Below, one piece after another: positions 1 to 8,729 of a DNA stretch of 56,095 nt. Origin of the DNA: Dehalococcoides mccartyi (GTDB lineage Bacteria > Chloroflexota > Dehalococcoidia > UBA2979); contig CAMDAY010000001.1 of NCBI GenBank assembly GCA_945888895.1, forward strand, positions 1 through 56,095. Direction: 5' to 3'. Under the pieces are notes generated by a model. It saw only the letters and a program-made list of their open reading frames with translations, had not been told where the DNA came from and made no database searches. The translations under genes were made by a program, and so were the position numbers. Position 1 is the first letter of the stretch; each line of letters begins with the position of its first letter.

Positions 1-593
1 TGCAGTTCGTGCTGTCGCACCCGGAGCGCGTGCTGGCCCTCGTTCTCGCGTGCACCGGGTCGGCGATCATGAGCACGCATCCGTACGAGGACATGAGCCA
101 GGTCCCGCCCGCGATCGAGGCGCGCATCGAAGAGGTGAACCGGCGGATGAAGCTGGTCACCGATGCCCGCGCCGAGGGCGAGACGGCGCTGTTCGAGCGG
201 CTGCGTGAGCGGCTGCGCAATCCTCGATCGCGCGCGGAACCGGGATCGGCCGCGGCGGCGCGCGAGGAGGCGTTCAAGGCGAAGCTGCAGGACGTCTCGG
301 ACGACGACCTGAAGACCTACTTCACCGGCGAGTTGCGCCACATGGCGGCGAACGAGGAAGTGAACCTCTCGTCGAGGATGCACGAGATCACGGTACCGAC
401 GCTGATCGTGCACGGCACTGCCGACAAGATGGTGCCGCTGCAGTACGGCCAGGACCTGGCGCGCGCCATCCCCACCGCGCGCATCGTGGAGATCGAGGGT
501 GTCGGCCACAACGTGGTCGACGATCCTCGTGCGAAGCAGGTGATCCAGGACTGGCTCGCCGAGGTCACCGCGTCGGTCACGCCCTCGACGTAA
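1..593 (+). CDS. alpha/beta hydrolase, C-terminal part (5' end outside window)
   Basis: The reading frame is already open at the first bases, so the N-terminus lies upstream; about 196 residues are visible. The opening segment, with HPERVLALVLACTGS, matches the strand that follows the nucleophile elbow in alpha/beta hydrolases ('hPerV..LVL'), so the nucleophile Ser is just outside the window. A helical cap of about 90 residues follows, then PTLIVHGTADKMVP (acid residue of the triad, near residue 140) and GVGHNVVDDP (catalytic His). It is probably a cytoplasmic hydrolase of the 3-oxoadipate enol-lactonase/esterase type; the substrate cannot be told. It is followed at 82 bases by an enoyl-CoA hydratase on the same strand. 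Confidence 0.8.
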   Translation, partial: QFVLSHPERVLALVLACTGSAIMSTHPYEDMSQVPPAIEARIEEVNRRMKLVTDARAEGETALFERLRERLRNPRSRAEPGSAAAAREEAFKAKLQDVSDDDLKTYFTGELRHMAANEEVNLSSRMHEITVPTLIVHGTADKMVPLQYGQDLARAIPTARIVEIEGVGHNVVDDPRAKQVIQDWLAEVTASVTPST

Positions 594-675
594 CGTCCGG
601 TCGGCATCACCACGCTGCTCGTGCGTCCCGGAGTCCTCGACTACCGTTGGTCGCGCTGAGCCGAAGGAGGCCGCC

Positions 676-1389
676 GTGGAAGACGTGATCTACCAGAAGC
701 AGGGGCACATCGCGACGGTCACGCTGAACCGTCCGGAGCGGCTGAACGCCTACCGCGGCCAGATGTTCCGCGACCTCGCCGAGGTGTGGGCGGACGTCAT
801 CGCCGACGACGAGATTCGCGTCGCAATCCTGACGGGCGCCGGCCGCGCGTTCTGCGCCGGCTTCGACTTGAAGTCCACGCCCGAGGAGAGCATCTCCGGC
901 ATCCGCCGTTTCGACGGCTACGAAGACCCGATCGAGGTGTTCAAGCCGATCATCGCGGCGGTCAACGGCTACGCCTACGGCGGCGGCCTGAGCATGGCGC
1001 TCGCATGTGACATCCGGTTGGCCTCGGAGACCGCGACGTTCGCGGAGTCGCAAGTGAAGCGCGGCATCATCGGCCCGCACAGCACGCGCCACCTCGTGGA
1101 CGTGCTACCTCGAGGCATCGCGATGGAGATGATGCTGACGGGCGACCCGATCGACGCGCAGGAGGCGCTGCGCGTGGGCCTGGTGAACCGCGTGCTCCCG
1201 CCCGCGGAGCTGATGCCGGAGGCTATCCGGATGGCGGAGCGCATCGCGGTGAACGCGCCGCTCGCGGTGTACGCCTCGAAGGAGAACGCGCTCGGGCTGA
1301 AGACGCGCCACGACTTCCGCGGATCGAGCGACGTCGAGGAGGGCCGCCGCGCCTTCGCGGAGAAGCGCGCGGCGAGCTTCGGCCAATAG
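676..1389 (+). CDS. enoyl-CoA hydratase/isomerase family protein
   Basis: The product of 237 residues has the crotonase fold: an N-terminal strand with TVTLNRPERLNAY, the first oxyanion-hole segment ILTGAGRAFCAGFDLK (residues 50-66) and the second with YAYGGGLSMALACDIRLAS (about 97-116). The family hydrates trans-2-enoyl-CoA or does related isomerase/hydrolase chemistry on CoA thioesters; the exact reaction is unclear. The start is a GTG with AAGGAGG seven bases upstream (662-668), which decides it. It is a little short compared with the usual 255-260 residues, mainly at the C-terminal helices. It converges on the nitroreductase gene, with a palindromic repeat between them. Confidence 0.9.
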   Translation: MEDVIYQKQGHIATVTLNRPERLNAYRGQMFRDLAEVWADVIADDEIRVAILTGAGRAFCAGFDLKSTPEESISGIRRFDGYEDPIEVFKPIIAAVNGYAYGGGLSMALACDIRLASETATFAESQVKRGIIGPHSTRHLVDVLPRGIAMEMMLTGDPIDAQEALRVGLVNRVLPPAELMPEAIRMAERIAVNAPLAVYASKENALGLKTRHDFRGSSDVEEGRRAFAEKRAASFGQ

Positions 1390-1440
1390 GCGTTGCGCTG
1401 CGACGCCCCTCCCTGTGGGCGCGCGAGGCGTACACGGTCC

Positions 1441-1482
1441 CCCACCCCAACCCTCCCCCGCAAGGGGGGGAGGGTTGGGGTG
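1441..1482. repeat. family A palindromic intergenic element, copy 1
   Basis: A nearly perfect inverted repeat: the left arm reads CACCCCAACCCTCCCCC, the loop is about GCAA, and the right arm is its complement ending AGGGTTGGGGTG. It sits between the convergent enoyl-CoA hydratase and nitroreductase genes and could act as a bidirectional terminator. Related copies occur at 12515, 13768, 20749, 29366 and 37369. Confidence 0.75.
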
Positions 1483-1494
1483 CGTAGTTCCCGC

Positions 1495-2100
1495 CTACCG
1501 CCGCACAAAATGCCGCCCGAGGTCGGGCGAGGGGCGGTCGAACGGGACATAGTCCTCGGTCGGGTGGCCGAGGCACACGAGCGCCTGCGGCTCCCACGTG
1601 GCGTCGAGGTCGAGGGCGGTGCGCACGGCCTGCGGGGCGTAGAGCGGCGCGGAGATCCAGTACGCCCCGAGTCCCCTTGATGCGGCCGCGAGCAGGATGT
1701 TCTGGAGCGCCGCGCCGAACGAGTGCTGCGCGAGTCCCCACTCGGCTCGCGCGCGGCGATCATCGGCGTAGTGGTTGAGGCCGTCCGCGACGATGCAGCC
1801 GAGCAGCAGCGTCGGCGCTTCGATCACTCTCCTGTGTGACCGTGCGAGGGCGCGGTCGCGCTGCGCGGGGGGCACGCCGTCGGCATCGAGGTCAGCGCGC
1901 CATGCATCACCCATCGCGGTCGCGAGCGCGTCGCGGCGTGGCGACGAAATCTCGGCGAAGCGCCAGGGCTGCGTGTGGTGCGGGGCGGGCGCAGTGAGCG
2001 CGAGGGTGACAAGCTCCTCGACCTCGGCGGGTGCGAGTGCGGGCCCGGTGAGGCCGCGGATCGAACGCCGTCGACGGATCGCGTCTTCGATCGCGCTCAT
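1495..2100 (-). CDS. nitroreductase-family protein resembling the FbiB C-terminal domain (putative dehydro-F420-0 reductase)
   Basis: A protein of 201 residues with the FMN nitroreductase fold. The N-terminus (IRRRRSIRGLTG, then LALTAPAPHHTQPWRF at residues 32-47) closely resembles the C-terminal domain of actinobacterial FbiB, where the 'TAPAPHHT' stretch is typical. In that system the domain reduces dehydro-F420-0 to F420-0, after CofC/FbiD and CofD/FbiA have acted; both of those genes are at 8.7-10.3 kb. The C-terminus (GLGAYWISAPLY, LVCLGHP) is the usual flavin/NAD-binding end. Unlike FbiB it has no fused gamma-glutamyl ligase domain. It could instead be a general flavin reductase, but the match to FbiB is better than to other nitroreductases I know. 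Confidence 0.75.
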   Translation of the reverse strand: MSAIEDAIRRRRSIRGLTGPALAPAEVEELVTLALTAPAPHHTQPWRFAEISSPRRDALATAMGDAWRADLDADGVPPAQRDRALARSHRRVIEAPTLLLGCIVADGLNHYADDRRARAEWGLAQHSFGAALQNILLAAASRGLGAYWISAPLYAPQAVRTALDLDATWEPQALVCLGHPTEDYVPFDRPSPDLGRHFVRR

Positions 2101-2260
2101 CTGGAAGACCTTTCTCTGCCGCAGGCTCGTGCGGCCTGAGGCTTCCGATCGTACCGGCGCGTTACTGCGCGCGCTGGTCAGTCGTGCTGGTCAGACTGGC
2201 GGCGGGGTGGTTCTATTTCAAGAGGGCGTTCGATGTGTCCTCGGATGATGCGGAGGCAGC

Positions 2261-3580
2261 TTGCCGAAACAGATCGCCGCCCTCGTCGCTGTGCTCGCGA
2301 CGCTGCTGCTCGGCACGTTGATCCTCGCACCGCGCGCGAGCGCCGATGAGCCGCTGTTCCCCGGCGGCAGCACCGGATATGACGTGTCGTTCCCGCAGTG
2401 CAGCCTCCCACTGCCCTCGCAGCCGTACGCGTTCGCGATCGTGGGGGTGACGGGCGGTCGTCCGTTCACCACGAACCCGTGTCTGGCCACGCAGTACCAG
2501 TGGGCGCTGAAGAGCGGCCGTCCGCCCGGACTGTACGTGAACACCAAGTCCCCGGTCGGCATGAACGCCGAGGAGGCGCTCACCGGCCCGGCCGGCAATT
2601 GCCTGCCCACCGACGAGGCGTGCAAGGCCGATAACTTCGGCTACAAGCTCGCGTTGCACGCGGTCGCCCACGCAAAGGCGCAGAACGTCACCGCTGGCTC
2701 GTGGTGGCTCGACATCGAGACGATGAACACCTGGTCGGCTGACACGGCCATGAACGCGCGAGTGATCGCGAGCGCGATTCGCTTTCTCCAGAACGAGGGC
2801 AAGCTGGTCGGGATCTACTCCAGCCCGCAGCAGTGGATCGAGATCGCCGGCAGCTATCAGCCCGGCTTGCCCGTGTGGGTAGCGATGGCACCGAACGCCG
2901 CGGCTGCGCCCGGCTACTGCACGCGCGAGTTCGCGGGCGGCGAAGTGCACCTCGTCCAGTACATCGTAAACAACTTCGACGTGAACTACGCGTGCCGCCT
3001 CGTGGATCGCGTCCCGCAGCCCATCGGCCCGGCGGGGTCGACGGTGCTCGTCATGCCCGACGGCGGCTGCCTCAACATGCGCGCAACGCCGGGACTGAGT
3101 GGCAGGATCAGCGCGTGTCTCGCCACGGGGACCCGCCTGACGCTGCTGCCGGACGCGCTGGTGAATGCCGACGGGTTCCACTGGCACCGCGTCACGACGG
3201 GGACAACCAGCGGCTGGGTGGTGAGCGTGTACATCCAGCCGGTGACCTCCACGACTCCGACTCCGGCGCCGACACCGACGCCGATCGCGACCCCGCTACC
3301 CACCCCAACGCCCGTCCCGACGCCGAGCGGCACGTTTGCCGCGCCGCCGCGCTTCGGCGCCGCAGGGCAGTCGCTCGTTGTGTTCGTCGGCGGGACCGTC
3401 GACCAGCTCGAGGCGGCGACCAGCGCTGCAGGCGCCAGCGGAGCGTGGATCCAGGAGTCGAGCGGGGCGTACCACCTGCTGATTCCTGGCGGGCCGGCGT
3501 TTTTGAAAGTGCCGATCGTGGCGCGGTTCCCGAGCGGGTTCGCGGCGGCGACGGCGGTGATGCTGACGAAGCAGGGGTAG
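2261..3580 (+). CDS. secreted DUF1906/GH25-like glycoside hydrolase with SH3-like domain
   Basis: 439 residues. A signal peptide (residues 1-28, cleavage after RASA) is followed by a GH25/DUF1906-like barrel (about 35-255) that begins with GYDVSFPQC and contains WWLDIETM and GIYSSPQQW, the usual positions of the acidic catalytic residues. Next come an SH3-like domain (about 258-330, LNMRATPG to GWVVSVY), a Thr-Pro linker (332-365), and about 75 C-terminal residues that I do not recognise. Likely role: a cell-wall-associated hydrolase outside the membrane. The start is a TTG with CGGAGG at 2251-2256; no ATG is available in this frame nearby. Members of this group are often of unknown substrate, so peptidoglycan hydrolysis is inference. 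Confidence 0.75.
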   Translation: MPKQIAALVAVLATLLLGTLILAPRASADEPLFPGGSTGYDVSFPQCSLPLPSQPYAFAIVGVTGGRPFTTNPCLATQYQWALKSGRPPGLYVNTKSPVGMNAEEALTGPAGNCLPTDEACKADNFGYKLALHAVAHAKAQNVTAGSWWLDIETMNTWSADTAMNARVIASAIRFLQNEGKLVGIYSSPQQWIEIAGSYQPGLPVWVAMAPNAAAAPGYCTREFAGGEVHLVQYIVNNFDVNYACRLVDRVPQPIGPAGSTVLVMPDGGCLNMRATPGLSGRISACLATGTRLTLLPDALVNADGFHWHRVTTGTTSGWVVSVYIQPVTSTTPTPAPTPTPIATPLPTPTPVPTPSGTFAAPPRFGAAGQSLVVFVGGTVDQLEAATSAAGASGAWIQESSGAYHLLIPGGPAFLKVPIVARFPSGFAAATAVMLTKQG

Positions 3581-3678
3581 GCCTCGAGCGGCCGCACGCC
3601 GTCGGGGCTGAGGGGGAGCCCCCACCTCAACGATCCGCCGAGAGGGGAGGCGGGACGGAGGGGCGCCGGTCGGCCGGG

Positions 3679-4509
3679 CTAGGTGCCCGCGACGAGCGAC
3701 GACTCGCCGGGGCGGAGGACGTCGATGCGGACCTCGGGGGCGGCTTCGGCGGACTCGGTGGCGAAGGTCGTGCCGGGCTGGTGGAAGCGCTCGGGGCGCA
3801 GCCGGGCGAGGCCGCGCGGCCAGTAGGTGCCCCAGTGGATGGGGATGGCCTGCGCGGGGCGGAGCAGCCGAAGGGCGCTCGCGGCGCGGCGCGGATCCAT
3901 GTGGCCGCTGCGGAGCGTTGGGCCCCAGCCGCCCACCGGGAGCAGCGCCATCGCGAGTGGCGTGTCCAGGGCGCGCGGGATGGCGCGCATCTCCTCGAAG
4001 ATCTCCGTGTCACCCGCGAAGTAGACCGCGACCGTGCCCTGTACGAGGTAGCCGAGCGCGTGGGCGCGCGGGCCGAAGGGGAGCCGTGCGCCGCCGTGCG
4101 CCGCGTGCGTCGCGGTGACCCGGACGCGGCCGATGTCGAGCGACTGGCCGACCGTCATCTCCTCGACGTGGCGAAAGCCTCGACGTGCCATCCACTGGCC
4201 GAGGCCCTGCGGGACCAGGATCAGCGTGTCGCGCGGCAGGAGCCGCAGCGACGGCAGATCCAGGTGGTCGTGGTGTGCGTGGGAGATGAGCACGGCGTCG
4301 ATGCGCTGCCGGGGGTCGAGGGTCGCTACCTCAAGGGAACGGCGGTGGACGAGGGGGGTGACGTCGGGGAGCAGCACCGGATCGGTGAGCAGCCGCACGG
4401 CATCGACCTCGATCACGGTGGTGGCGTGACCGACCCAGCGCACGGAGGGCCGGTCAGGCGCAGCGGGCTCCTCGGGCGGTGACGGGGTAGCGGGATCGTG
4501 GGGGGGCAC
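3679..4509 (-). CDS. MBL-fold metal-dependent hydrolase (UlaG/NAPE-PLD-like)
   Basis: 276 residues. WVGHATTVIEVD near residue 25 and the zinc-binding motif SHAHHDHLD (HxHxDH) at about residues 75-83 identify the metallo-beta-lactamase fold; later metal ligands lie in THAAHGGARLPFG, YFAGDTEIF and IPIHWGTYWP. The family hydrolyses phosphodiesters or lactones; NAPE-PLD-like members act on lipids and UlaG on ascorbate-6-phosphate lactone. Substrate not determinable. The start is GTG, 22 bases from the divergent phospholipase-D-like gene if that gene starts at its first ATG. The adjacent pairing with a phospholipase-D family gene hints at lipid chemistry, but only weakly. Confidence 0.85.
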   Translation of the reverse strand: MPPHDPATPSPPEEPAAPDRPSVRWVGHATTVIEVDAVRLLTDPVLLPDVTPLVHRRSLEVATLDPRQRIDAVLISHAHHDHLDLPSLRLLPRDTLILVPQGLGQWMARRGFRHVEEMTVGQSLDIGRVRVTATHAAHGGARLPFGPRAHALGYLVQGTVAVYFAGDTEIFEEMRAIPRALDTPLAMALLPVGGWGPTLRSGHMDPRRAASALRLLRPAQAIPIHWGTYWPRGLARLRPERFHQPGTTFATESAEAAPEVRIDVLRPGESSLVAGT

Positions 4510-4531
4510 GTCTCAAGTGTAGGCGTTCGAT

Positions 4532-6095
4532 ATGGCCTCGACACTGGCCGCGCACGGCGGTGCGCCCTTGCGACTCTATACTTGGCACCAACCGCTTCAC
4601 CGCACGAACGAGGCCCGGGTGTTCGACCAACCCCCCCCGCGATCCCGCGTCCGAATCGACCCGTATCAGCGACCACGCGCTCGGGCGCACCAGCGCGCCG
4701 AGCTGCGCGAGGGCAACAGCCTCGTCTTGCTACGAAACGGCTACGCGACGTTCGCTGACTGGCTGCGGGCGATCCGCGGGGCGGAACGCTGGATCCACCT
4801 CGAGAACTACATCTTCTTCGACGGCGAGATCGGGCGGGCGTTCGCGGACGCCCTGGCAGAGCGTGTCGAGGCGGGCGTGACGGTGCGCGTGCTGTAACGA
4901 CTGGTACGGGTCGTGGGACGCCAACACGACTCTCTGGCGCGACCTGCGGGCCAAGGGCGTCGATGTCCGAACGATCAATCCGCCGCAGCTCAGCGAGCCG
5001 TTGGGCGTGCTGAGGCGCGACCACCGCAAGCTGCTCGCCGTGGACGGCGTGTATGGCTCGGTGGGCGGCGTGGGCATCGCCGACCCGTGGCTGCACGAGG
5101 ACCCGGAGTCCGGGCTGCCCTACCGGGACACGGGTGTGGCCGTCACCGGCCCGGCGGTCGCCGACATCGAGGCTGCGTTTGCGGGGGTGTGGGATCTCAA
5201 CGGGACGCCGCTCCCGGACGCAGAGCGCCCGAAGGCGGAGGAGATCGCGGCGACCGGCCAGACGCGGGCGCGTGTGCTGATCCAGGAGCCCGGCAAGATG
5301 CGCGTGTCGCGGCTGCTCCAGGTGCTCACGGCGAGTGTGGAGGACCGCATCTGGATCGCGGACGCCTACTTCCTGGCGGACCGCATCCTACGCGAGGCAC
5401 TGATCGCGGCGGCCCTCGATGGCATCGACGTGCGGCTGCTGCTGCCCTCCACGAACGACCTGAGGCTATTCGGCGCAATCTCGCGCGCCAGCGTGCGCCC
5501 GCTCCTGGAGGCCGGTGCGCGCATCTGGGAGTACAGCGGGCCGATGATGCACGCGAAGACGATCATCGCCGACGGGTGGTGCGCGCGCGTCGGGTCGACC
5601 AACCTCAACCTCACTGGGCTGATGACCAACTGGGAGATCGACGTCATCGTGCAGGACGTCGAGTTCGGCCTCCTAATGGAGGAGATGTTCCTCGACGACC
5701 TGAATCATGCCGAGGAGCTGACGCTGGACGGGCGGAAGGTCCGAGGCGGATCGGGCCGCCGTCGGATGCGCGGACTGGCCACCGGTGCCGGACCGCAGGG
5801 CACGACGAGCGTCGCGAGCCTCGGCACGGCGCTGGCGCAGGGGGCACTCTCGGACGCGCTCTCGCGGAGCGAGCGCAAGTTCGACGCCGGGGCTGGTGCG
5901 GCCGCGCTGGTGGGGGCGCTGGTCATCGCCAAGTTCCCGCGGCTCTTCGCGCTGCCCGTCGCGGCGGTCCTCGGGATGTTCGCGGCAACCGGCCTCGCAC
6001 GGGCTCTGCGCATCGGGCGGCACCCGCGCGGCACGGGCGGTCCGGCGAGGAATCACGAGGTTAATGCGCAACGAGCCGACGCCCGCGAGCATTGA
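4532..6095 (+). pseudogene. phospholipase D/cardiolipin-synthase-like gene interrupted by a 1-base frameshift
   Basis: Two frames together make one protein. The 5' frame ends at a TAA at 4895-4897 just after GVTVRVL; removing one A there restores LYDWYGSWDANTTLWRDL and an open frame to 6095. Both HxKxxxxD motifs are intact: DHRKLLAVDG in the N-terminal half and MMHAKTIIADG in the C-terminal half, each followed by the expected Gly/Ser-Asn elements (GSTNLNLTG). A C-terminal extension holds one hydrophobic stretch (about GAAALVGALVIAK to AAVLGMFAATG). The family makes or hydrolyses phosphatidyl phosphodiesters at the membrane. An alternative start is the GTG at 4619, with GAGG six bases before it and a TATACT at 4577. 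The frameshift could be a sequencing error. Confidence 0.8.
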
Positions 6096-6158
6096 TCCCG
6101 GCACCATCGGTACTATTGAGCGGTAGTACGGCGCGCAGAGGCGCGCGAGGGGGACGCG

Positions 6159-7796
6159 ATGACGAGCCTGGCCACCAACGCACGCGCTACAGACGGCACC
6201 GCTGAGCTGGACGCCGTGATCATCGGCGCCGGGTTCTCGGGGATGTACCAGCTGCATACGCTGCGCGACCGCCTCGGCCTGTCGGTACAGGTGCTCGAGG
6301 CTGGCGAGGGTGTCGGCGGCACGTGGTACTGGAACCGCTACCCCGGCGCGCGCTGTGACTCGGAGAGCCACTCGTACTGCTTCTCGTTCTCGCAGGAGCT
6401 GCTCAACGACTGGGAATGGTCGGAGCGCTACCCGGCACAGCCGGAGATCATCCGCTACCTCAACTTCGTCGCGGACCGCCTCGACCTGCGCCGGGACGTC
6501 AAGTTCGGGACGCGCGTCGTCGCCGCCGACTACGACGAGTCGCGCAACCGCTGGGACGTCACCACCGAGGCGGGTGAACGCTTCAGCGCGAAGTACCTGA
6601 TCACCGCGGTCGGCTGCCTCTCCACGACCAACGTGCCGAAGTTCGAGGGCCTGGAGTCGTTCGCGGGCGAGTGGTACCACACCGGAGCGTGGCCGCACGA
6701 GGGCGTCGACTTCACCGGCAAGCGCGTGATCCAGATCGGTACCGGATCGACCGGCATCCAGGCCGTGCCCGTGATCGCTGAGACCGCCGCGCATCTAACC
6801 GTGATGCAGCGCACGCCGCAGTTCAGCGTGCCGGCGCGCAACACACCGTTGACGGACGAGTTCCGCCGGTGGGTGAAGGAGCACTACCCCGAGATCCACG
6901 AGGTCATGCGCGGCACGACGAATGGCCACTCCTTCCGGATCATGGAGCGCAACGCCTTCGACGTGGATGACGACGAGCGCATGGCGATCTACGAGGCTGC
7001 CTGGGAGAAGGGCGGCCTCCAGTTCCGCGCTAACTTCAAGGACATGCTGACGAGCAAGGCGGCGAACGACACCGCCGCCGAGTTCATCAAGCACAAGATC
7101 CGCCAGATCGTGAAGGACCCGGCGACTGCCGAGAAGCTCGCGAACATCGACCACCCGTATGCGGCGAAGCGGCCGCCGATCGACACGAACTACTTCGACA
7201 CGTACAACCGCGACAACGTCAGCCTGGTCGACGTGCGCGCCGACCCGATCGCGGCGATCACCCCCACAGGCATTCGACTGCAGAGCGGCGCCGAGCACGC
7301 TGCGGACATCATCGTCTTCGCGACGGGGTTCGACGCCATGACCGGGTCGCTGCTGCGCCTCGGCATCACGGGCCGCGATGGGCTCACGCTGGCGAAGGCG
7401 TGGGAGGCAGGGCCGCGGAACTACCTGGGCCTGCAAGTGGCGGGATTCCCGAACCTGTTCACGATCACCGGGCCGGGCAGCCCCTCCGTGCTGTGCAACA
7501 TGCCGGTGGCCATCGAGCAGCATGTCGAGTGGATCACGGACTGCATCGCGCACCTGCGCGGCCACGAGATCGAGCGCATCGAGGCGCGCGACGAGGCCAG
7601 CGACGAGTGGGTGCAGCAGGTGAACGAGGCGGCTCGGGCGACGCTGCTGCCGGAGGCGCACAGCTCGTGGTACCTCGGCGCGAACGTGCCCGGTAAGCCG
7701 CGCGTGTTCATGCCGTACGCCGGCGGGATGGCGCGCTACCGCGCCATCTGCGACGAGGTCGCCGCGCGTGACTACGAGGGCTTCGAACTGAACTGA
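6159..7796 (+). CDS. flavin-containing monooxygenase, Baeyer-Villiger type
   Basis: 545 residues. An FAD-binding GxGxxG motif (IIGAGFSGMYQL) near residue 21, the GGTWYWNRYPGARCD segment typical of Baeyer-Villiger monooxygenases, the fingerprint FAGEWYHTGAWP (FxGxxxHxxxWP) near residue 170, and a second Rossmann motif IGTGSTGIQ for NADPH near residue 191. Type I BVMOs insert one oxygen next to a ketone, giving an ester or lactone, using FAD and NADPH. Length fits cyclohexanone/phenylacetone monooxygenases. The start ATG has GAGGGGG nine bases upstream. It stands alone as a transcription unit; the substrate is unknown, though the alpha/beta hydrolase and hydratase genes nearby would suit ring-cleavage catabolism. 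Confidence 0.92.
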   Translation: MTSLATNARATDGTAELDAVIIGAGFSGMYQLHTLRDRLGLSVQVLEAGEGVGGTWYWNRYPGARCDSESHSYCFSFSQELLNDWEWSERYPAQPEIIRYLNFVADRLDLRRDVKFGTRVVAADYDESRNRWDVTTEAGERFSAKYLITAVGCLSTTNVPKFEGLESFAGEWYHTGAWPHEGVDFTGKRVIQIGTGSTGIQAVPVIAETAAHLTVMQRTPQFSVPARNTPLTDEFRRWVKEHYPEIHEVMRGTTNGHSFRIMERNAFDVDDDERMAIYEAAWEKGGLQFRANFKDMLTSKAANDTAAEFIKHKIRQIVKDPATAEKLANIDHPYAAKRPPIDTNYFDTYNRDNVSLVDVRADPIAAITPTGIRLQSGAEHAADIIVFATGFDAMTGSLLRLGITGRDGLTLAKAWEAGPRNYLGLQVAGFPNLFTITGPGSPSVLCNMPVAIEQHVEWITDCIAHLRGHEIERIEARDEASDEWVQQVNEAARATLLPEAHSSWYLGANVPGKPRVFMPYAGGMARYRAICDEVAARDYEGFELN

Positions 7797-8123
7797 GCAG
7801 TCGGTTCCGACAACCGGGAGTCGACGAGTCCTCCTGAAACGTCGTGACGTCCGGCGTGGTGATGACGACCGAGATACGGGCGGGAGGGACTGTCGCGTCG
7901 GTGTAACGGCACGCAGTCCCATCGGCCGGTGCTGGACTCCATGACCGAGCTGAAGCTGATCGCGAACGACGGCGCGATGTTCGATACCGGGCGACCCGAG
8001 GTTACCGGTGGGATCGTCCAGGCTCTCCAGAGCCGTCCAGCAGGCGCCTAGCCCGCAACCGGTACAGCCCCCCTCGATCACGACACGGCTGGCTCGTCGA
8101 GTCGCAGTCACCCGCTGGTCCGG
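7797..8123. other. intergenic region, no recognised gene
   Basis: A 327-base spacer between the convergent BVMO and cNMP-domain genes. It holds a 36-codon open frame at 7941-8051 (starting MTELKLIAND), extended upstream without a start, which might be a decayed gene end, but I cannot assign it. CGGTT/AACCG near 7802 forms only a weak hairpin. I see no RNA gene or known repeat here. Confidence 0.4.
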
Positions 8124-8567
8124 TCAGGACGGCGCTTTGCTCTCATCCATGAGTTCACGCACGCGGCGGAAGCTGTGCGCTGCGATTGCCTGGTAGAGTC
8201 GCGTGCCCATACGCGGGTTGGTGTCCGCGAGCTGGCGCACATCGGCCGATTCGATGCGGACAAGCCGACAGTTTGTGACGGTGACGGCAGTGCCGGGGCT
8301 GCGGTATGGCGGGACGAGGGCTGCAACGCCCCACACGGCCGGTGCATGCACGATCGAGGGATCGTGGCCCGGCATGATGGTCCGCACCGCGATGGATCCC
8401 TCCAGGAGGATCCAGAACGCCTGCGGCTCATTCCCGGCGGCGGCGAGGCTGCGATCGGCCGACATGCCGATCTCCTGCCCCATTGCCCAGATCAAGTTCA
8501 GCTCGCCTTCCCCCATCTCGCGAAAGAGGGGGATGTCCTTCATCAGAGTGATCGCGTCGGTCGCCAT
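8124..8567 (-). CDS. cyclic-nucleotide-binding-domain protein without DNA-binding domain
   Basis: 147 residues, essentially one Crp/Fnr-type sensor domain: LMKDIPLFREMGEGEL at residues 8-23 is the usual entry helix, followed by a beta-roll with FWILLEGSIAVRT and the later LVRIESADVRQLA helix. The C-terminal helix (RRVRELMDE) ends where Crp proteins would continue into a helix-turn-helix, so no DNA-binding domain is present. The classic phosphate-binding Arg-Ala pair is not evident, so cyclic nucleotide binding is uncertain. It may act as a stand-alone sensor or partner protein. It lies downstream of cofC/cofD on the same strand but 163 bases away. Confidence 0.7.
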   Translation of the reverse strand: MATDAITLMKDIPLFREMGEGELNLIWAMGQEIGMSADRSLAAAGNEPQAFWILLEGSIAVRTIMPGHDPSIVHAPAVWGVAALVPPYRSPGTAVTVTNCRLVRIESADVRQLADTNPRMGTRLYQAIAAHSFRRVRELMDESKAPS

Positions 8568-8729
8568 GCTGACCCTTCTGCGTCGACGACACGCTCACGC
8601 GCGCGAGGATCGGACACCTACACGCTACTCGGATTGTCATGCGTCTGCGAGGTCGAGTCCGTTCGCCGCGTTGCGTGAGGCTCTCGACTCGGGTCGCCTC
8701 GAGCAGTCGGCGACAGCGTGGGACCGACG

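Noticed and set aside
2833..4482. Long plus-strand open frame of 549 codons
   Set aside because: Arg/Gly/Ala-rich shadow crossing the end of the secreted DUF1906 gene and the antisense of the MBL hydrolase; no domain and no ribosome site.
4532..4618. N-terminal 29 codons of the phospholipase-D-like gene as coding
   Set aside because: They contain the A/T-rich TATACT at 4577 and have no conserved character; a GTG start at 4619 with GAGG is about as likely, so I treat this segment as uncertain.
6795..8111. Minus-strand open frame of 438 codons antisense to the BVMO
   Set aside because: Composition is typical of a GC-rich shadow frame; the BVMO in the other strand is unambiguous.
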